Part shown: positions 34,501-45,226 of the stretch, piece after piece
Layout: each line of letters starts with the position of its first letter
How positions within the stretch are numbered: the first letter of the stretch is position 1
Source of the DNA: Combretum micranthum
Lineage: Eukaryota > Streptophyta > Magnoliopsida > Myrtales > Combretaceae
Reading direction: 5' to 3'
Assembly: GCA_024138025.1 (NCBI GenBank)
Contig: JAMXBD010001034.1
Span: forward strand, 62,001-126,000
DNA: 64,000 nt
Notes under the pieces: generated by a model
Database searches by the model: none
The model's input: only the letters and a program-made list of their open reading frames with translations
What the model was told of the DNA's origin: nothing
Position numbers and translations under genes: made by a program

Positions 34501-36956
34501 AAGTAAAAACTTCATTTTGACACTTGGAAAGTGGTTTTTAAATAGGGGTCTTGCCAAAATACGAATTTTACTATTTTTGTTTGAGTTCAAAATCAAGATC
34601 TATACTTAATATGAACATAAACATAAAAGAAATCCATGGTAGTAAACTATAAATTCATAGATCTAAACTTTACTCATCAAAATCACTTATTTATGTTGTC
34701 TATTCCCTAAGCCCTTCATTTTAAATGAAAAATATACATTTTGAAGTTGAAAAACAACTTTTCTAAATATGGTTCATTTTTCATCCGAATTTTCAAAAAT
34801 AATTTTTGTTGAAAATAAAATAGATCTCGAGTTTTCTAAAACTTTCCTACTATCATCATGCTACTACAAGTTGTTTATGAACATAGAACAAAAGTCTAAT
34901 GCATTTATGAACTCAAAATACTAGATCTAGTTTACTATACTAGTTGTAGATGCATGAACGCCATGATGGATATGTGGATGATGAATATATGCATAAATCA
35001 TAAGTAATAACAAAAATAATAACTCAAATAACAAGATCTAAGGCAATAACAAAAATCAAAGCTACAAAAAGTTAGATCTACAAAATATAACTACTTTTAA
35101 CAAGAAAATAAGAATGATACAAGATAATAATCATGGAGAAGAGGAGTGTTTCATTTTGGCATCATCATCCTTAGCTTTTAAGCTTGTGGAAGGTCATTTG
35201 ATGCATGAAACTCTCACTATACCTTACCTATATCATCTATGGAAACCTAAGAAGAAAGTTTACTTAAGAAATCTTCAAGAAAAATGTGTGGGAGCTCCAA
35301 AAAGAATAGGGGCAGCAAGGTTCCTTGTAAGAACAAGAGAGAAAGAAGAAAGAAAGAGAGGAAAAGAGAGAGGGTTTCAAAGGGAAATGAAAGGAAATAA
35401 TCAAGAGGCATTAAATGGAGAGAGAAGTGTATTTTATGAAAAAGAAAAAAAAATAAAACAAGGGCAGCCAAGGGAGAGGAGAGTTGCATGTGATTTTGGA
35501 GAGGAAAGAGAGAGGGAATTGTTTGAATTTTGACTTGAAATTAAATTGTGTAATTAATGTATATGTGTTGCTTCTTTAAGAAAGAGTTGAATATATTTAT
35601 TTTAGTCAAAATAGGAGTAAATTAAAGGACAATGGCAGCCTAAAGAAGGGAAAAATCTGCCATGAAGTGTGGGATAGAGTGTAGAAAGATTGAAGTGAAA
35701 AAGAAGTGATATGTGAAAGGTGTACTTGAAGTATGAGTTCGAAAAAGTGCTTTTTATTAAGAAAAATACAAAATAAAATTAGAAAAAATATTTTTTAAAT
35801 AAGTGGCAGAATTTTCATAAATAAAATTAAATAATTATTTTAATTATTTTAGTATTTTAACAAATATATTACCAGTATGATCAAAATACACGAATATAGG
35901 CTATAAATGATATTTTTATAACCCGAAAAATTCTAAAACAATTATTTTATGAAAATAAAAATATTTTTCAAATATTTTCCAATTATTAAATTAATTTATT
36001 TTATTTTTAGTATCGGGTCTTAAACAGAATCCGATCCTGTATAAGCCTGAAACGAACTAAATTTTAGAAAAACAAAGTTTCCTATAATATATAAAATATT
36101 TATCTAAAAATATAAGGCTTTATAAGAATAATAAAATTGTGTAATGAAATAAAAGTGAATAGTGCAAAAAACTAATTAATTATCGGTAGTAATGAAATAC
36201 AAATAAAAAGGTTATAACTGTAACTTTTATAACCCGAAAAATTATATAATTGATACATTTAGAAATCTTATGAAATTATGAGTCTAACGGTACTAATGGT
36301 ATATTTTTTATATCTCGAGCCCCAGGACATGCTTTTCGAAGTCTATATTCGAACGGTTTCAAAATAGGTCAAAAATTTACCAATCTGATATTTTTAAGCA
36401 AACTTATATTACTACGAGCTATTCTACACACTTAAACTACACCTCGGCCTCTAGGGTTAAGGACGCTAGATCGCCGGACTAAAACTATTGTATTTCACTT
36501 AGGGTTTCCGGGTGATTTTTTAGGTTTAGATCTTTGCCAATTTGGAAAATGATATTTTATGTTTATACAACATGTTTGATTTAAGAAATTTATTTTAAAT
36601 TGATTTTTGTAATTATTTAATACCTCTCGACGTTTTCAGAATTCTTTGAATCGAGTTTTATTTCCGAAGGTTAATCATTATTTACTTTTTAATAATTTAT
36701 TTTTGGGCTTTATATTACCCGATTTTACAAGTCGGAGTTACGTATGGAATTTGTCATACATAGTGGTTTTGGAATTGAAGTATGTTGAGTTCTTATTTTG
36801 TTTTTAAGGATTCTTATTTTTCTCAAGATTCGGAAATTTCTAGATTCGCTCGTGTTTTAGGATTAATTGAAGTTCGGTTTTAATTTGGAGTGATTTTTAG
36901 GGTTTATTTTCGAAGTTTGTCTTAGAATCATTTACTGAAATTTTCCGAGGCTTACA
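31583..36956 (-). mobile_element. Long solo LTR, 5,374 bp, with ATTTA target duplication
   Basis: It begins TGTCACGCCCCGAAAGGTAC and ends CCGAGGCTTACA, with TG...CA termini. ATTTA lies immediately outside both ends (31,578-31,582 and 36,957-36,961), and removing the segment restores a continuous Copia LTR, so the insertion is certain. There is no gag-pol, primer site or second LTR inside, which fits a solo LTR left by recombination. TGTCACGCCCC on the + strand is the complement of the usual Gypsy LTR end GGGGCGTGACA, so the element points to minus. The family includes copies at 22,790-25,935 and 49,782-53,619. A tandem repeat array lies at about 33,290-34,800. Confidence 0.85.
33290..34810. 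repeat. Degenerate tandem repeat, unit about 165 bp, inside the long LTR
   Basis: Each unit has CTTCATTT or CCTTCCATTT, then AATAAAAACTTCATTTTGG, a GTTGGAAA word, GTTTTTAAA and AATCCGAATTTT. The last motif recurs at about 33,341, 33,858, 34,065, 34,231, 34,395 (as AATCCAAAAA), 34,557 and 34,782, so spacing settles at 162-166 bp in the middle of the array. The inverted relative at 49,782-53,619 carries the same motifs at about 51,073, 51,290, 51,436 and 51,645. Confidence 0.75.
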
Positions 36957-36961
36957 ATTTA

Positions 36962-37375
36962 CATGAAAACCCTTACAGGAAAAACCATGGGCAGAGAAGA
37001 GAGGAATTCACTAGTATTGAAGAAAGGAGTATAGAGGATGTGTATATAAATGATCAGATCTAATATGATTTCCAAAACCTCCCCATATAGCTAAAACCCT
37101 AAAAACAACACACACACACACACGTGTGTGTGTGTGAGAGAGAGAGAGCTGGTGCAAAAGGCTATTGGCTATTTAAGCTCAATGCTAGCCTAAGGCTGGC
37201 GGCTTTCAAAGCTAAGGCCGATGACGTAAGAGAAGTAAGCCAACAACTTTGAGCCAGCCTACATGAATCCTTGCTCTCGAAAATTAATTCAAGAAATCCA
37301 AAGGTGGCCCTAAGGCCGGCAATGTACAGTACAAAGGCTACCAGCTTTGACAAAATTCAAGACACACATCCAATA
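36962..37375 (-). repeat. Copia 5' LTR, outer piece
   Basis: Continues the LTR interrupted at 31,582: ATGAAAACCC, GGAATTCAC, CAAACCTCC...AGCTAAAACCCTAAAAACAA, then AGCTCAATG, GACGTAAGAGAAGTAAG and TTTGACAAAATTC all match 15,100-15,515. The outer end reads ACATCCAATA instead of ending in CA, probably a point change. A (CA)n-CGTG-(TG)n palindrome at 37,108-37,135 matches the one in the other LTR. Confidence 0.85.
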
Positions 37376-37380
37376 AGAGA
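37376..37380. repeat. Target-site duplication AGAGA, right copy
   Basis: Partner of 15,003-15,007. The following GAGAT makes the exact register slightly ambiguous. Confidence 0.65.
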
Positions 37381-39490
37381 GAGATACTCTTTTACCCTAC
37401 ATATGCATTTCATCATGTAGTCTTAAGATTAGATAGAAAGAGGAATAGAGAAACTAGCAAATTTAAAAGGGTAACAAGGATGTTTATACTCTTAAAACAT
37501 TGTAATTTTGAAGAAACCTAGTCTAAGTACACATGTTGGAGGCCTATAAATTAGCATGACCCCATAAATGCAATGATTTATATGATAACACAAAGATGAA
37601 ACTATAATAGATACATATACATAGTTATTTTAGTCATATAGAAGTAAAATGGATCTACAAGCCTAAGTTAAGCACAGCTATAATTCAAGAAGAAACACGC
37701 ATCATTGCCATGATCATGGCTATGATCTTCTCATAAAATTTAAAAGAATACTAATCATGGTCGTGATCACAACCATGATCTCCATTATACTAAGATTGAG
37801 ACCAATCACAGCCATAATATAAGAAGTGATCTCCTCGGAAATAAAAAATAGTGATACAAACAATGACCATGATCTTCATTGTGCCTATGTTTAACCTCAT
37901 CATGGCCATAGTATAGGAAGTGATCCCCTCGAAAAATAAAACTTCCACCAATCATGACAATATTGCACCTTGTGTTCCCCTTGGATCTCATTTTCAATAC
38001 TCATCACATCCATAATGACCCTTATGATCTCCTCTTATCTATATCTCAATGCTTATCACGGCCATGACAAGGGGACATGATCTCCATTGTATAAAAAATT
38101 CATACATATGACGTCCATGATCTCACTCGTGATGTGGATCACCACCTGGATTAAACCCGTAATATGATGCCCTGTTTCGTCACTACTTAAATAACGCCCA
38201 TGATCAACACTATAATTTAAAAATCTTTAAATTCCTAACAAAAACCTAGGACACATGAACATCTTTAAGCATTTCATATCCAGTTATATGTTTAATAATA
38301 TGTATTTGTCTTGTTTCAATACGTACAATAGATCAACAAACAGATTTCCCATTCAACTACTACAATGAGTAAAGAAAAAGCACAGGTAAGTAACTTTGAT
38401 TTTTCATATTATTTATGCATGTAGCTTAGTCGCACCTATTTTAATATAAATCGGCAATGTGTATAGAGATTGGGTCTAACGTGTGCTATATGATGTTTGA
38501 TTAATTGACGAACCTCAATAATGAAAGTAATAACAGCTTTTGTGATATGGATTTGCGTGATGTATGTTGTAGAATGTCCGAGAATTGTTTTATCACAGAC
38601 TAAATGAACTTAAATCTATTCGACCACCAAATTAAAAAGGATATGCATTGCATAAATGCATACATTGCATATATATGGTTATCCCATTACATTAGCTATT
38701 CGGTTCTATGGTAATATTGAGTTTTTCCAGTAAATAGAAAAAGAGTTATGGTTCTACAAAAGGTTACCACTATTCTATTCGAGTCCATAAGAACTAAGTA
38801 GGCATCTGAAGAACATTGCTGTGGTGTCGACGATAAATAGCTAATACTTAGGTAAATTTCTAAGTTCTAAGATTAAGTTAAGTAGTAAGACATCTATATA
38901 TAAATTGATAGGGAAGGATGAATGATATTTCTCCTGCCTTAGTTCTTAAGTCTCTTATGGGCGTCAATTAGTTATTACTGGTTGGTGAGACGGCGTAAAT
39001 CTATACCTTGTTTGAATTTTGACTATCCAAGCTTGTATTTGCTACATATGCTTGAATGTTGCATTACATATGCTTGTTAAATAAGTTGCTTGACCTTTGT
39101 TTGATAAGTGATAAGATCTGGTTATCTCACTGAGGCCTGAGCTATGGTTTGCTCACCCCTCTTGTAGATTTGCTTGGTTACAGGCATCATCTTGGTTGAT
39201 CTCCACTTGGGAGTTGAGGTAGGTATGAGATAGCAATAAAGTCCAGATACGAGATGGTAACATTTGGAGCTAGAAGATTAGTTACTTTATGACATCTATA
39301 TGTATCTAATATTTCTTATCTTGAACAACCTTTCGATCCTGTTAAATATGCTCACGTTATGGAGAGTTTTAGTTGTATAATGCACTTACATGCCATTCTA
39401 AATGTCTCAAATGTATCAATATGAATGCCTAGGACTTTAATTTGTCACATAAGTGTATTAATAGTACTAGGATACCTATGGGGGTGTGGC
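37381..39490 (+). mobile_element. LTR tail hosting the Copia insertion
   Basis: This sequence lies outside the Copia element and has the layout of the tail of a long LTR in + orientation: a repeat-rich part (37,680-38,210), then CACAGGTAAGTAAC, then ATCTCACTGAGGCCTGAGC (about 39,125), ending CTATGGGGGTGTGGCA at about 39,490. The LTR at 44,322-48,661 has the same late order, TATCTCACTGAGCCCATGGG then GAGGCATGACA. The front part should lie left of 15,003, but I could not recognise its start. Confidence 0.5.
37680..38215. repeat. Dispersed near-palindromic ATCATGGCCATGATC repeats
   Basis: At least nine variants of an ATCAYGGYCRTGATC word occur, for example GCCATGATCATGGCTATGAT, ATGGTCGTGATCACAACCAT and TATCACGGCCATGACA. 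One pair forms a longer unit: CACAGCCATAATATAAGAAG...CTCGG (from about 37,808) is repeated about 94 bases later as CATGGCCATAGTATAGGAAG...CTCGA. Similar GGCCGTGATTTTT / ACGATTATGATTCGTGA words occur at 8,650-8,890. Confidence 0.65.
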
Positions 39491-39599
39491 AGTAACACTT
39501 ACTCAGGTTGGGTAGAAAAGAAGTTTAAAAGGGTTCTATACATATGAAGGAAATAATTGTCTTAAAGACACACAAGTTGGGAGAGAAAAAACAAAAGAC

Positions 39600-40260
39600 A
39601 CAAAAGTTAACTTATGTTTTGTCAAAATATTTGAAAATTTCAAAATGGAAATTAAACCTATGATCAAATGCATAATAGGTATATTGACATTATAAAACCT
39701 TTGAATTGCCTTGGTAAGACATTTAACTAAAATTAGTTCAAAAATTTTGAAGACCCACTAGAGGGATTTGTTTGTAAAAAGAATCACAATTAAAGAGGCC
39801 AATGACAACATATTAACTCCTTAGCAATTTAAAGATACATGAGATGATAAAAAATCATGATAAAATTCTAAGGAGAAGAGCATAGCTGTTAAGGCTCCAA
39901 TAACATTTCAATTGATGATGAGAGTGACAATAACAAGGAGCTGGCTATATATGTTAGCTAAGAAAAGCTTAAGAAATTTATGGAATTCAATGAAACGTTA
40001 ATTGTGGAAAAGGTTGAAAACTCTTCAATGACAAGAAATGAGCAAAAAAGGAAAGCAATAAAGTATTAGAAATGTCAAAAGTTTGATCATATTCAACAAT
40101 ATTGTTCACTCCTAAAGAGTTCACAAAAGTTCTAAGAAGAGGAATAATGATGCTCATGCGGAATAATGATGACTCAAATGATTTGAAAGTGAAGTTCCAT
40201 TTATCGTCTTGAAAGATGTAATAAGTAGCTCTCCCCCAATGAGTCAAATTCATTATAAAG
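39600..40260 (+). pseudogene. SIRE-like Copia gag relic
   Basis: Plus-strand reading in shifting frames gives ESDNNKELAIYVS, KLKKFMEFNETLI, then KCQKFDHIQQYCSLLKSS at about 40,070-40,125. The last resembles the SIRE gag zinc knuckle CYKCQKFGHIQ..CPLLK, with the first cysteine position occupied by a TAG stop. Earlier text (MIKCIIGIL, ITIKEANDNILTP) fits the middle of SIRE gag. Several stops and frameshifts. The overlapping minus-strand frame at 39,987-40,253 is a shadow. Confidence 0.6.
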
Positions 40261-40339
40261 GTTTAGATGCAATGCATAATGAGATTTTATAACAAACTTG
40301 TTAAAACTTAGAAGAAAAATAGATCTTTCAAAAGCATGA

Positions 40340-41060
40340 TTAATGTTCTTGGGTTTTTTTTATATAGGAACAAACAAGAATAATTAGTGGATTGTTTGAT
40401 TAAAACTTAAGATTTTTATGTATTTGGATTAAGAGATTATGGTTTATGTCTATAAGTGTTAAGGATTTGGATATAAATGACACTAGCATTAGATATGACA
40501 TGCTATTATATTGCTAATTCGAACTAGACTCTAATTAATTTAATACTAAACAAAAACTAATTCAAGTGATTTGTTCACCACAATCTTTTATTGATAAGAA
40601 CTTAAATTTGAAAGTAAACTCAAAAAGGGTTTTAATTATAATATTCTAAATGGTCCCTTACAATTGTTTGAAAGTAAACTCAAAAAAGGTTTTAATTATA
40701 ATATTCTAAATGGTCCCTTACAATTGTTTATCACATAAATATGTAAGTAAAGCCCATTCTTAATTTAAGAACATAAAACCAGTAACATGACATGAATAAA
40801 GGGCTTAATGGTAAAGACATAAGTAAGCTAATGGAAACTTAAATGTTATTAGTTTGTAGAACTAAAATCCTATTGGCAAGTGGAAATTGAATTTCTAATT
40901 GGTAATGAAAGACTAATAACAATAAACTTATTTAATAGCCAAATGGAATTCAAATTATATTGGTGAATAGAACTTGAACTTCTTTGTCTAATAAAATCGA
41001 TTTTCTATTGGCCAACAAAAGACAAGTAACCAATATACTTCACCCAGATGGCATATTATA
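40340..41060 (+). repeat. Dispersed repeat, copy A
   Basis: It aligns with 48,760-49,420 in the same orientation: TATGTCTATAAGTGTTAAGG / TGTGTTTATGAGTGCTAAGG; CTCTAATTAATTTAATACTA / CTCTAATTATTTTGATATTG; ATTTGAAAGTAAACTCAAA / ATTTAAGAGTAAGCTCAAA; TTATCACATAAATATG / TTGTCACATAAATATA. No protein is evident. As copy A follows SIRE-like gag and copy B precedes a SIRE-like LTR, both may be SIRE-internal DNA. Confidence 0.6.
40608..40727 (+). repeat. Perfect-type 60-bp tandem duplication
   Basis: Units 40,608-40,667 and 40,668-40,727 (TTTGAAAGTAAACTCAAAAA...CCTTACAATTG) differ at only one or two positions, far less than the divergence around them, so the duplication is recent. Confidence 0.92.
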
Positions 41061-41070
41061 TAATCATTAA

Positions 41071-41299
41071 TTTGACAATAACAAACAAATGTATAGGTTC
41101 ATTGTGCTCATGAATCATGTCAACAAAAGGAGCTTGCCTTCTTTAGGGTTATTTGTGAGAATCCAATATGCTAGTGCAGATGCTCTATTTGACAATAACA
41201 AATAAATGCCTAGATTTAGGGTGTTCATGGAACATGTCAACATAATGAGCTTGTCTTCTTTAAGATTGTTTGTGGGAATCCAATAGGTTAGTGTAGCAC
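41071..41299 (+). repeat. 117-bp tandem duplication
   Basis: TTTGACAATAACAAACAAAT...GGAATCCAATA-type units start at 41,071 and 41,188. They differ at roughly one base in six, so this duplication is older than the 60-bp one just upstream. Confidence 0.85.
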
Positions 41300-42640
41300 C
41301 TTATTTTTATCCCTCATTAACTTTATCTTTTTGTTATAAAACCCTTGAAGTTATGAATAGGAGAAAAAGAAACATAAAAAATACAAAAAGAAATAAAAAA
41401 AGGAAAATGAGAAAAGTAAAGAAGAAGAAGAAAGAATAAAAACTAAAAATTATAAAAAATAAAAATAAAAGGGCAAGAAACTGAGTAAATATAAAAAATT
41501 AGTCATTTGATGGTCCAAGACCATCACCGAGGGGAGAAATAATATTTTAGGGTTAAAAGTGAAATTTAGAGGTCAAATACATACACAATTGGGCAAAATC
41601 ACCAAATAATAGCAAGAAAGCACCAAAATATTTTTCTAAGACTAAGTTCAGGTCATTGATTTACATGTTACTAAAAAGCATAAACTTTTAGTGAATGGTA
41701 GCTTCAAGCAGTGTTTCAATCGCACTTAAATTACTTATTTAATGGGCAATTAAAATATCTAACTAACCTAAAGACTAAATGAATTGGCCTTTCAATTTTA
41801 CCATCAATCTCTTTTGAAAATTAATTTTTGCATGTGTATAGCAAATTTATTAAGTAATTTGGTGAAAAAAATCAATCGTAGAGAATCAAGTCATAGTAAA
41901 TCAATTATAAGTTTGCACTTAGGTCTAACTGGTCTAAGCTTGGCCAAACCACTTTAAGAGAAATTCAAATCCCTAAAAGAATTGAGTTGAGATTCAACTT
42001 AGTTGGTCTAGTCTTAACCTTTATTCCTAAGAGATCATGAGTTTAACATAACTTTTTTAACCTATCCTAAACAGCTTTTTCTTCTTTGCATCCACAAGTT
42101 AAACAATATCAATACATGAATATTATTTGCCATGATTCTTTATCAATAGAGACTTGGACTTGCAAAACCTTTGAGGTATGTTCTAGACTTCAAGATAAAA
42201 AGATTATCAACAAAACAGCTAGAGGTTGTTCATTAGGGCCACTCTAAGTTTGATGCTTAAGATAGTAATGGAGAACAAATTTGACAAAGTAATGGCAAGT
42301 AAGTATAGAAAGTGTGTGGATGCATTACCATTGACTTAAGGGACTATTTATTAGAAAGGAAGTCATGGTAAAATTGGCCAGTGGATAACCATAGCTAAAA
42401 GCTTGTCCATATATATTAAGAAAGTGCATCCTAACATATTGGGAAAGCATATCTTCCTACTATGGCATTTTCCAAGATATTTAAGAGTAAGTGAGATAGA
42501 GTTAGTTGGACATGTCTATTGATTGCTTGTCTGGTGCTATACTAACCTAATAAATTGAAGCTCTTTAAGGATGTCTTAAGATCAACAATATGCAAGAAAT
42601 TACCAAATTTTTGCTAATAGAGGCTGAAATTCTCTTGAAA
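41300..42640. other. AT-rich DNA, no gene recognised
   Basis: Holds an A-rich GAAA/AAAAG tract (about 41,360-41,480) and no recognisable coding domain, repeat or RNA gene. Confidence 0.45.
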
Positions 42641-42644
42641 CATT

Positions 42645-43450
42645 AGATAAAATACTCAAGAGGGGGATGAATTGAGTATTTATGCAATTCTTTTCAATAA
42701 TAAGAATTAAGAATTAACCAACTAAACACATTGAATCAAATTCACAATATATAATGTAATAAATAAAGAAAGTAAGGTAGAAAGAAACAAGCTTGGGATT
42801 TTAACGTGAAGTTCAGCCCGCTTCCTAATCTCGCGATCACACCAATACCTCAAAAGAGGTCTTCACACTCTTTAGTAATCACAAAATAATCAATGCTCAA
42901 ATGAGCCACACTCAACCAACAATTCTTAATCAATCCACTTGAGTAATACTCTTTTACAATTTTGCAATAATACTCAAGAGTATTACTCACTTTTGTCACT
43001 CTTAATTTAAGCAAATTTAAGACTTAAGAACAAATACAATCATATGAGAGAGTACAAGAGTTTGGTAGCAATTTCTAAACTCAAAAACTAGTCTTCATCT
43101 ACTAGAAATCATGTATAAATAAACTTCTCATTTGACTTGCCCGTTATGTCTTGAACTAATAAATTTCATGTGCAATTGATGTTACAACGGCTATATTTCT
43201 GGGCATTAACATCCGAACGGTATGTCTGTACCATCCGAATGCTATGGAGCGTCCTCCCTAGCGTCCAGACCATACTTTGAAGACCACAGGGGAAAACATA
43301 TACTGATCAAACTCTAAGATTATTGTCCTGCCAGTAGTGACAAAAATGGCACAACTATGCTCTCAACACAAATTAATTTAAATAGCATCCAGACACTAAA
43401 CCTACCGTTCGGACGCTAAGGTCTATAATGGCACTTTGTTAGAATGCCAT
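42645..43450 (-). mobile_element. SIRE-like LTR debris, inverted
   Basis: It begins ATACTCAAGAGGGGGATGAA, the complement of the CTCTTGAGTAT that closes the LTR at about 54,320. It contains a minus-strand TATA-like TTTATACATG (about 43,112) and GTTCGGACGCTAAGG / CATCCGAACGG words. Orientation minus follows from comparison with 53,620-54,330. Ends are not resolved. Confidence 0.45.
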
Positions 43451-44321
43451 GCAACCACATGTTCAATTGAAGATAACATATATATATATATATATATATA
43501 TACTTTGTATTATTCAAGGATTTGTCAAATTTGAACTTTATAATATTTCTCTCATCAAAATTATGCTTTGATTTGATTCAATAGAGGTAAGTCCTTATAA
43601 CTCTACACAGTCAGTACAAGGTCCATGACAAGTAAAACGATGCCCAATTGATCCATCCCATGACTTAAATAAGTTAACTTGGGCCTATAGATCATGTCCA
43701 AAATGGCTTATTGACAAATATAGTTTATGAGTATTAAATGTCTAGTTTTATTCTAATAATTGGAGCATGTTTTTGCATTGGAAATTTTTTTTTTAAATTA
43801 GGAAAGTAAGGAATGTGCTCTTCTATAAAAATATCAACTTGCTATATAAATCTAGTAGCTTTGTTAGAAATAGAAATCTAAAAAAAAAAGTCAAAACAAG
43901 TTCAAAATTTGAAAAAACTTATTCTAGAGCTTTCCATCACCTTTGATGCAAAAGAGGATGGTACTGACAAAGTGAAGGGACCAACCTCAGTTTTAGTAGT
44001 GAAGAGATGATCATGTCAAAGCCTTTAGTTAAGATGTTATATAGATGCTATTTCTAAGGTTCTAACAATTTCGGTTTTGCAAGTCTCCTACATTTCCACT
44101 ATATACACTCTTATTAGACATCTTGATTCCAATAAAGTTCTTTATTCTTTTAGTAATTTTGTTGAACACCATATAACTCTTTTTAGAATGCTTCGCACAT
44201 CACATTAACTCACTACTAAGACTTATAACACAACGATAGTAATAACTAATACTCATAACTTACCGCAACTTCACAGCGTGCACTCAACACAATCAAACTT
44301 CTTCCCAAGCACTATGCAAAC
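43451..44321. other. Intergenic DNA with (TA)n tract
   Basis: A (TA)n tract lies at 43,478-43,502. The rest is AT-rich and featureless. Confidence 0.45.
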
Positions 44322-45049
44322 TGTAAGCCTTGAAAAATTTCTAATCGTCGATTCACTAAATCGACTTGATCGAAAATTCTAAAAATACCGAATTGATTAT
44401 TAAATTCTCAATAATTTGATTATAAATTTCATAATAACTTGATTATAATATTAAACTTATATTATACTTTTAAATAGTAGTAATTAAAAATTTTTAATTA
44501 TTAATTTTTACTCTAAATTTTATCTGATAAGTTGATCATGTAAGATAAAAATATATCGCGATAAACAATTTAAAAATTTGAACCTCGCTAATTTGATTTA
44601 TTTTTATTTTTTTATTTTTAATTGAATTACTACAAGACAAATTAAGTAATGAGCAAATTAACAAGATCCCATTTATAAAATTTTTGCCAAAAATCTACCT
44701 ATAACCTACGAGATTATCTTTTGGCTGCTATGGGATTATTCAAATATGAAGAAATTTTCTTTCAACAAGCCATATGTCGTACTCTTTTGTCTTACATATA
44801 TATATATATATATATATTATTAGGAGCTTATCTCTCTTTCCCTTTTCATTTTTTTTTCTTTCTTTTCTCCTTGCTCTGTATTTCCTTGTTTTTTTTTTTT
44901 TCTCTCTTCCTTCTTCTTCCTCGTGGTCTCTCTTTCTGGAATTGCAGCAGCTCCTCCAACAAGATCATCTTCTGATCTACACCAAGTAAGTTGCTATAGC
45001 TTAAGTTTTGTTTTTCTTCTTCTTCTTATTCTAGCTGGCCATCACATAC

Positions 45050-45226
45050 ACCATGCATCACACACATAAGCCCACGTCCATCACCGCTCCACGGACAGTA
45101 CCGAGCACCCATGCTTGCTCCATCGCTCCACTACTCAGCACCACACACACATGCATACGAGCGCTCCAGCGTACATACACTCTCTGTCGCACGCACAATA
45201 CCGAGCACACGCCCACGATCACACAC
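45050..45226. repeat. CAC- and GCTCCA-rich low-complexity patch, left half
   Basis: Words such as ACCGCTCCACGGACAG, CATCGCTCCACTACTCAGC and CACACACATGCATACGAGC repeat loosely. The patch continues at 46,664-46,990 (CCACCGCTCATCACCAGC, CACCGCTCCATGC), so it was one tract before the solo LTR inserted. Its GC content is well above the window average. Confidence 0.6.

Larger units (their letters stand above)
15008..37375 (-). mobile_element. Tork-like Ty1/Copia retrotransposon, expanded by nested insertions
   Basis: Two copies of one LTR bound this segment: 15,008-15,522 and, split by an insertion, 31,500-31,582 plus 36,962-37,375. The 5-bp flanks agree: AGAGA at 15,003-15,007 and AGAGA at 37,376-37,380, so this is one original insertion event. 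On the minus strand the order is 5' LTR, primer site, gag, protease, integrase, reverse transcriptase, RNase H, polypurine tract, 3' LTR, the Copia gene order. Without the inserts the element would be about 5 kb, normal for the lineage. Every coding block carries stops or frameshifts, so the element is dead. Inserted or rearranged sequences occupy about 15,721-25,935, 28,470-30,190 and 31,583-36,961. Confidence 0.85.

Noticed and set aside
33290..34810. Repeat array as a centromeric satellite
   Set aside because: Only about seven diverged units, confined within one LTR with defined ends; it is part of the retroelement.
35114..35533. 139-codon ATG-initiated frame inside the long solo LTR
   Set aside because: It is purine-driven (Lys/Glu/Arg repeats), runs against the LTR's own direction, is open on the other strand too, and shows no known domain.
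44721..44989. Two overlapping Phe/Leu-rich plus-strand frames crossing a (TA)n tract
   Set aside because: They encode (Ile-Tyr)n from TA repeats and Phe/Ser runs from a pyrimidine tract in the LTR.
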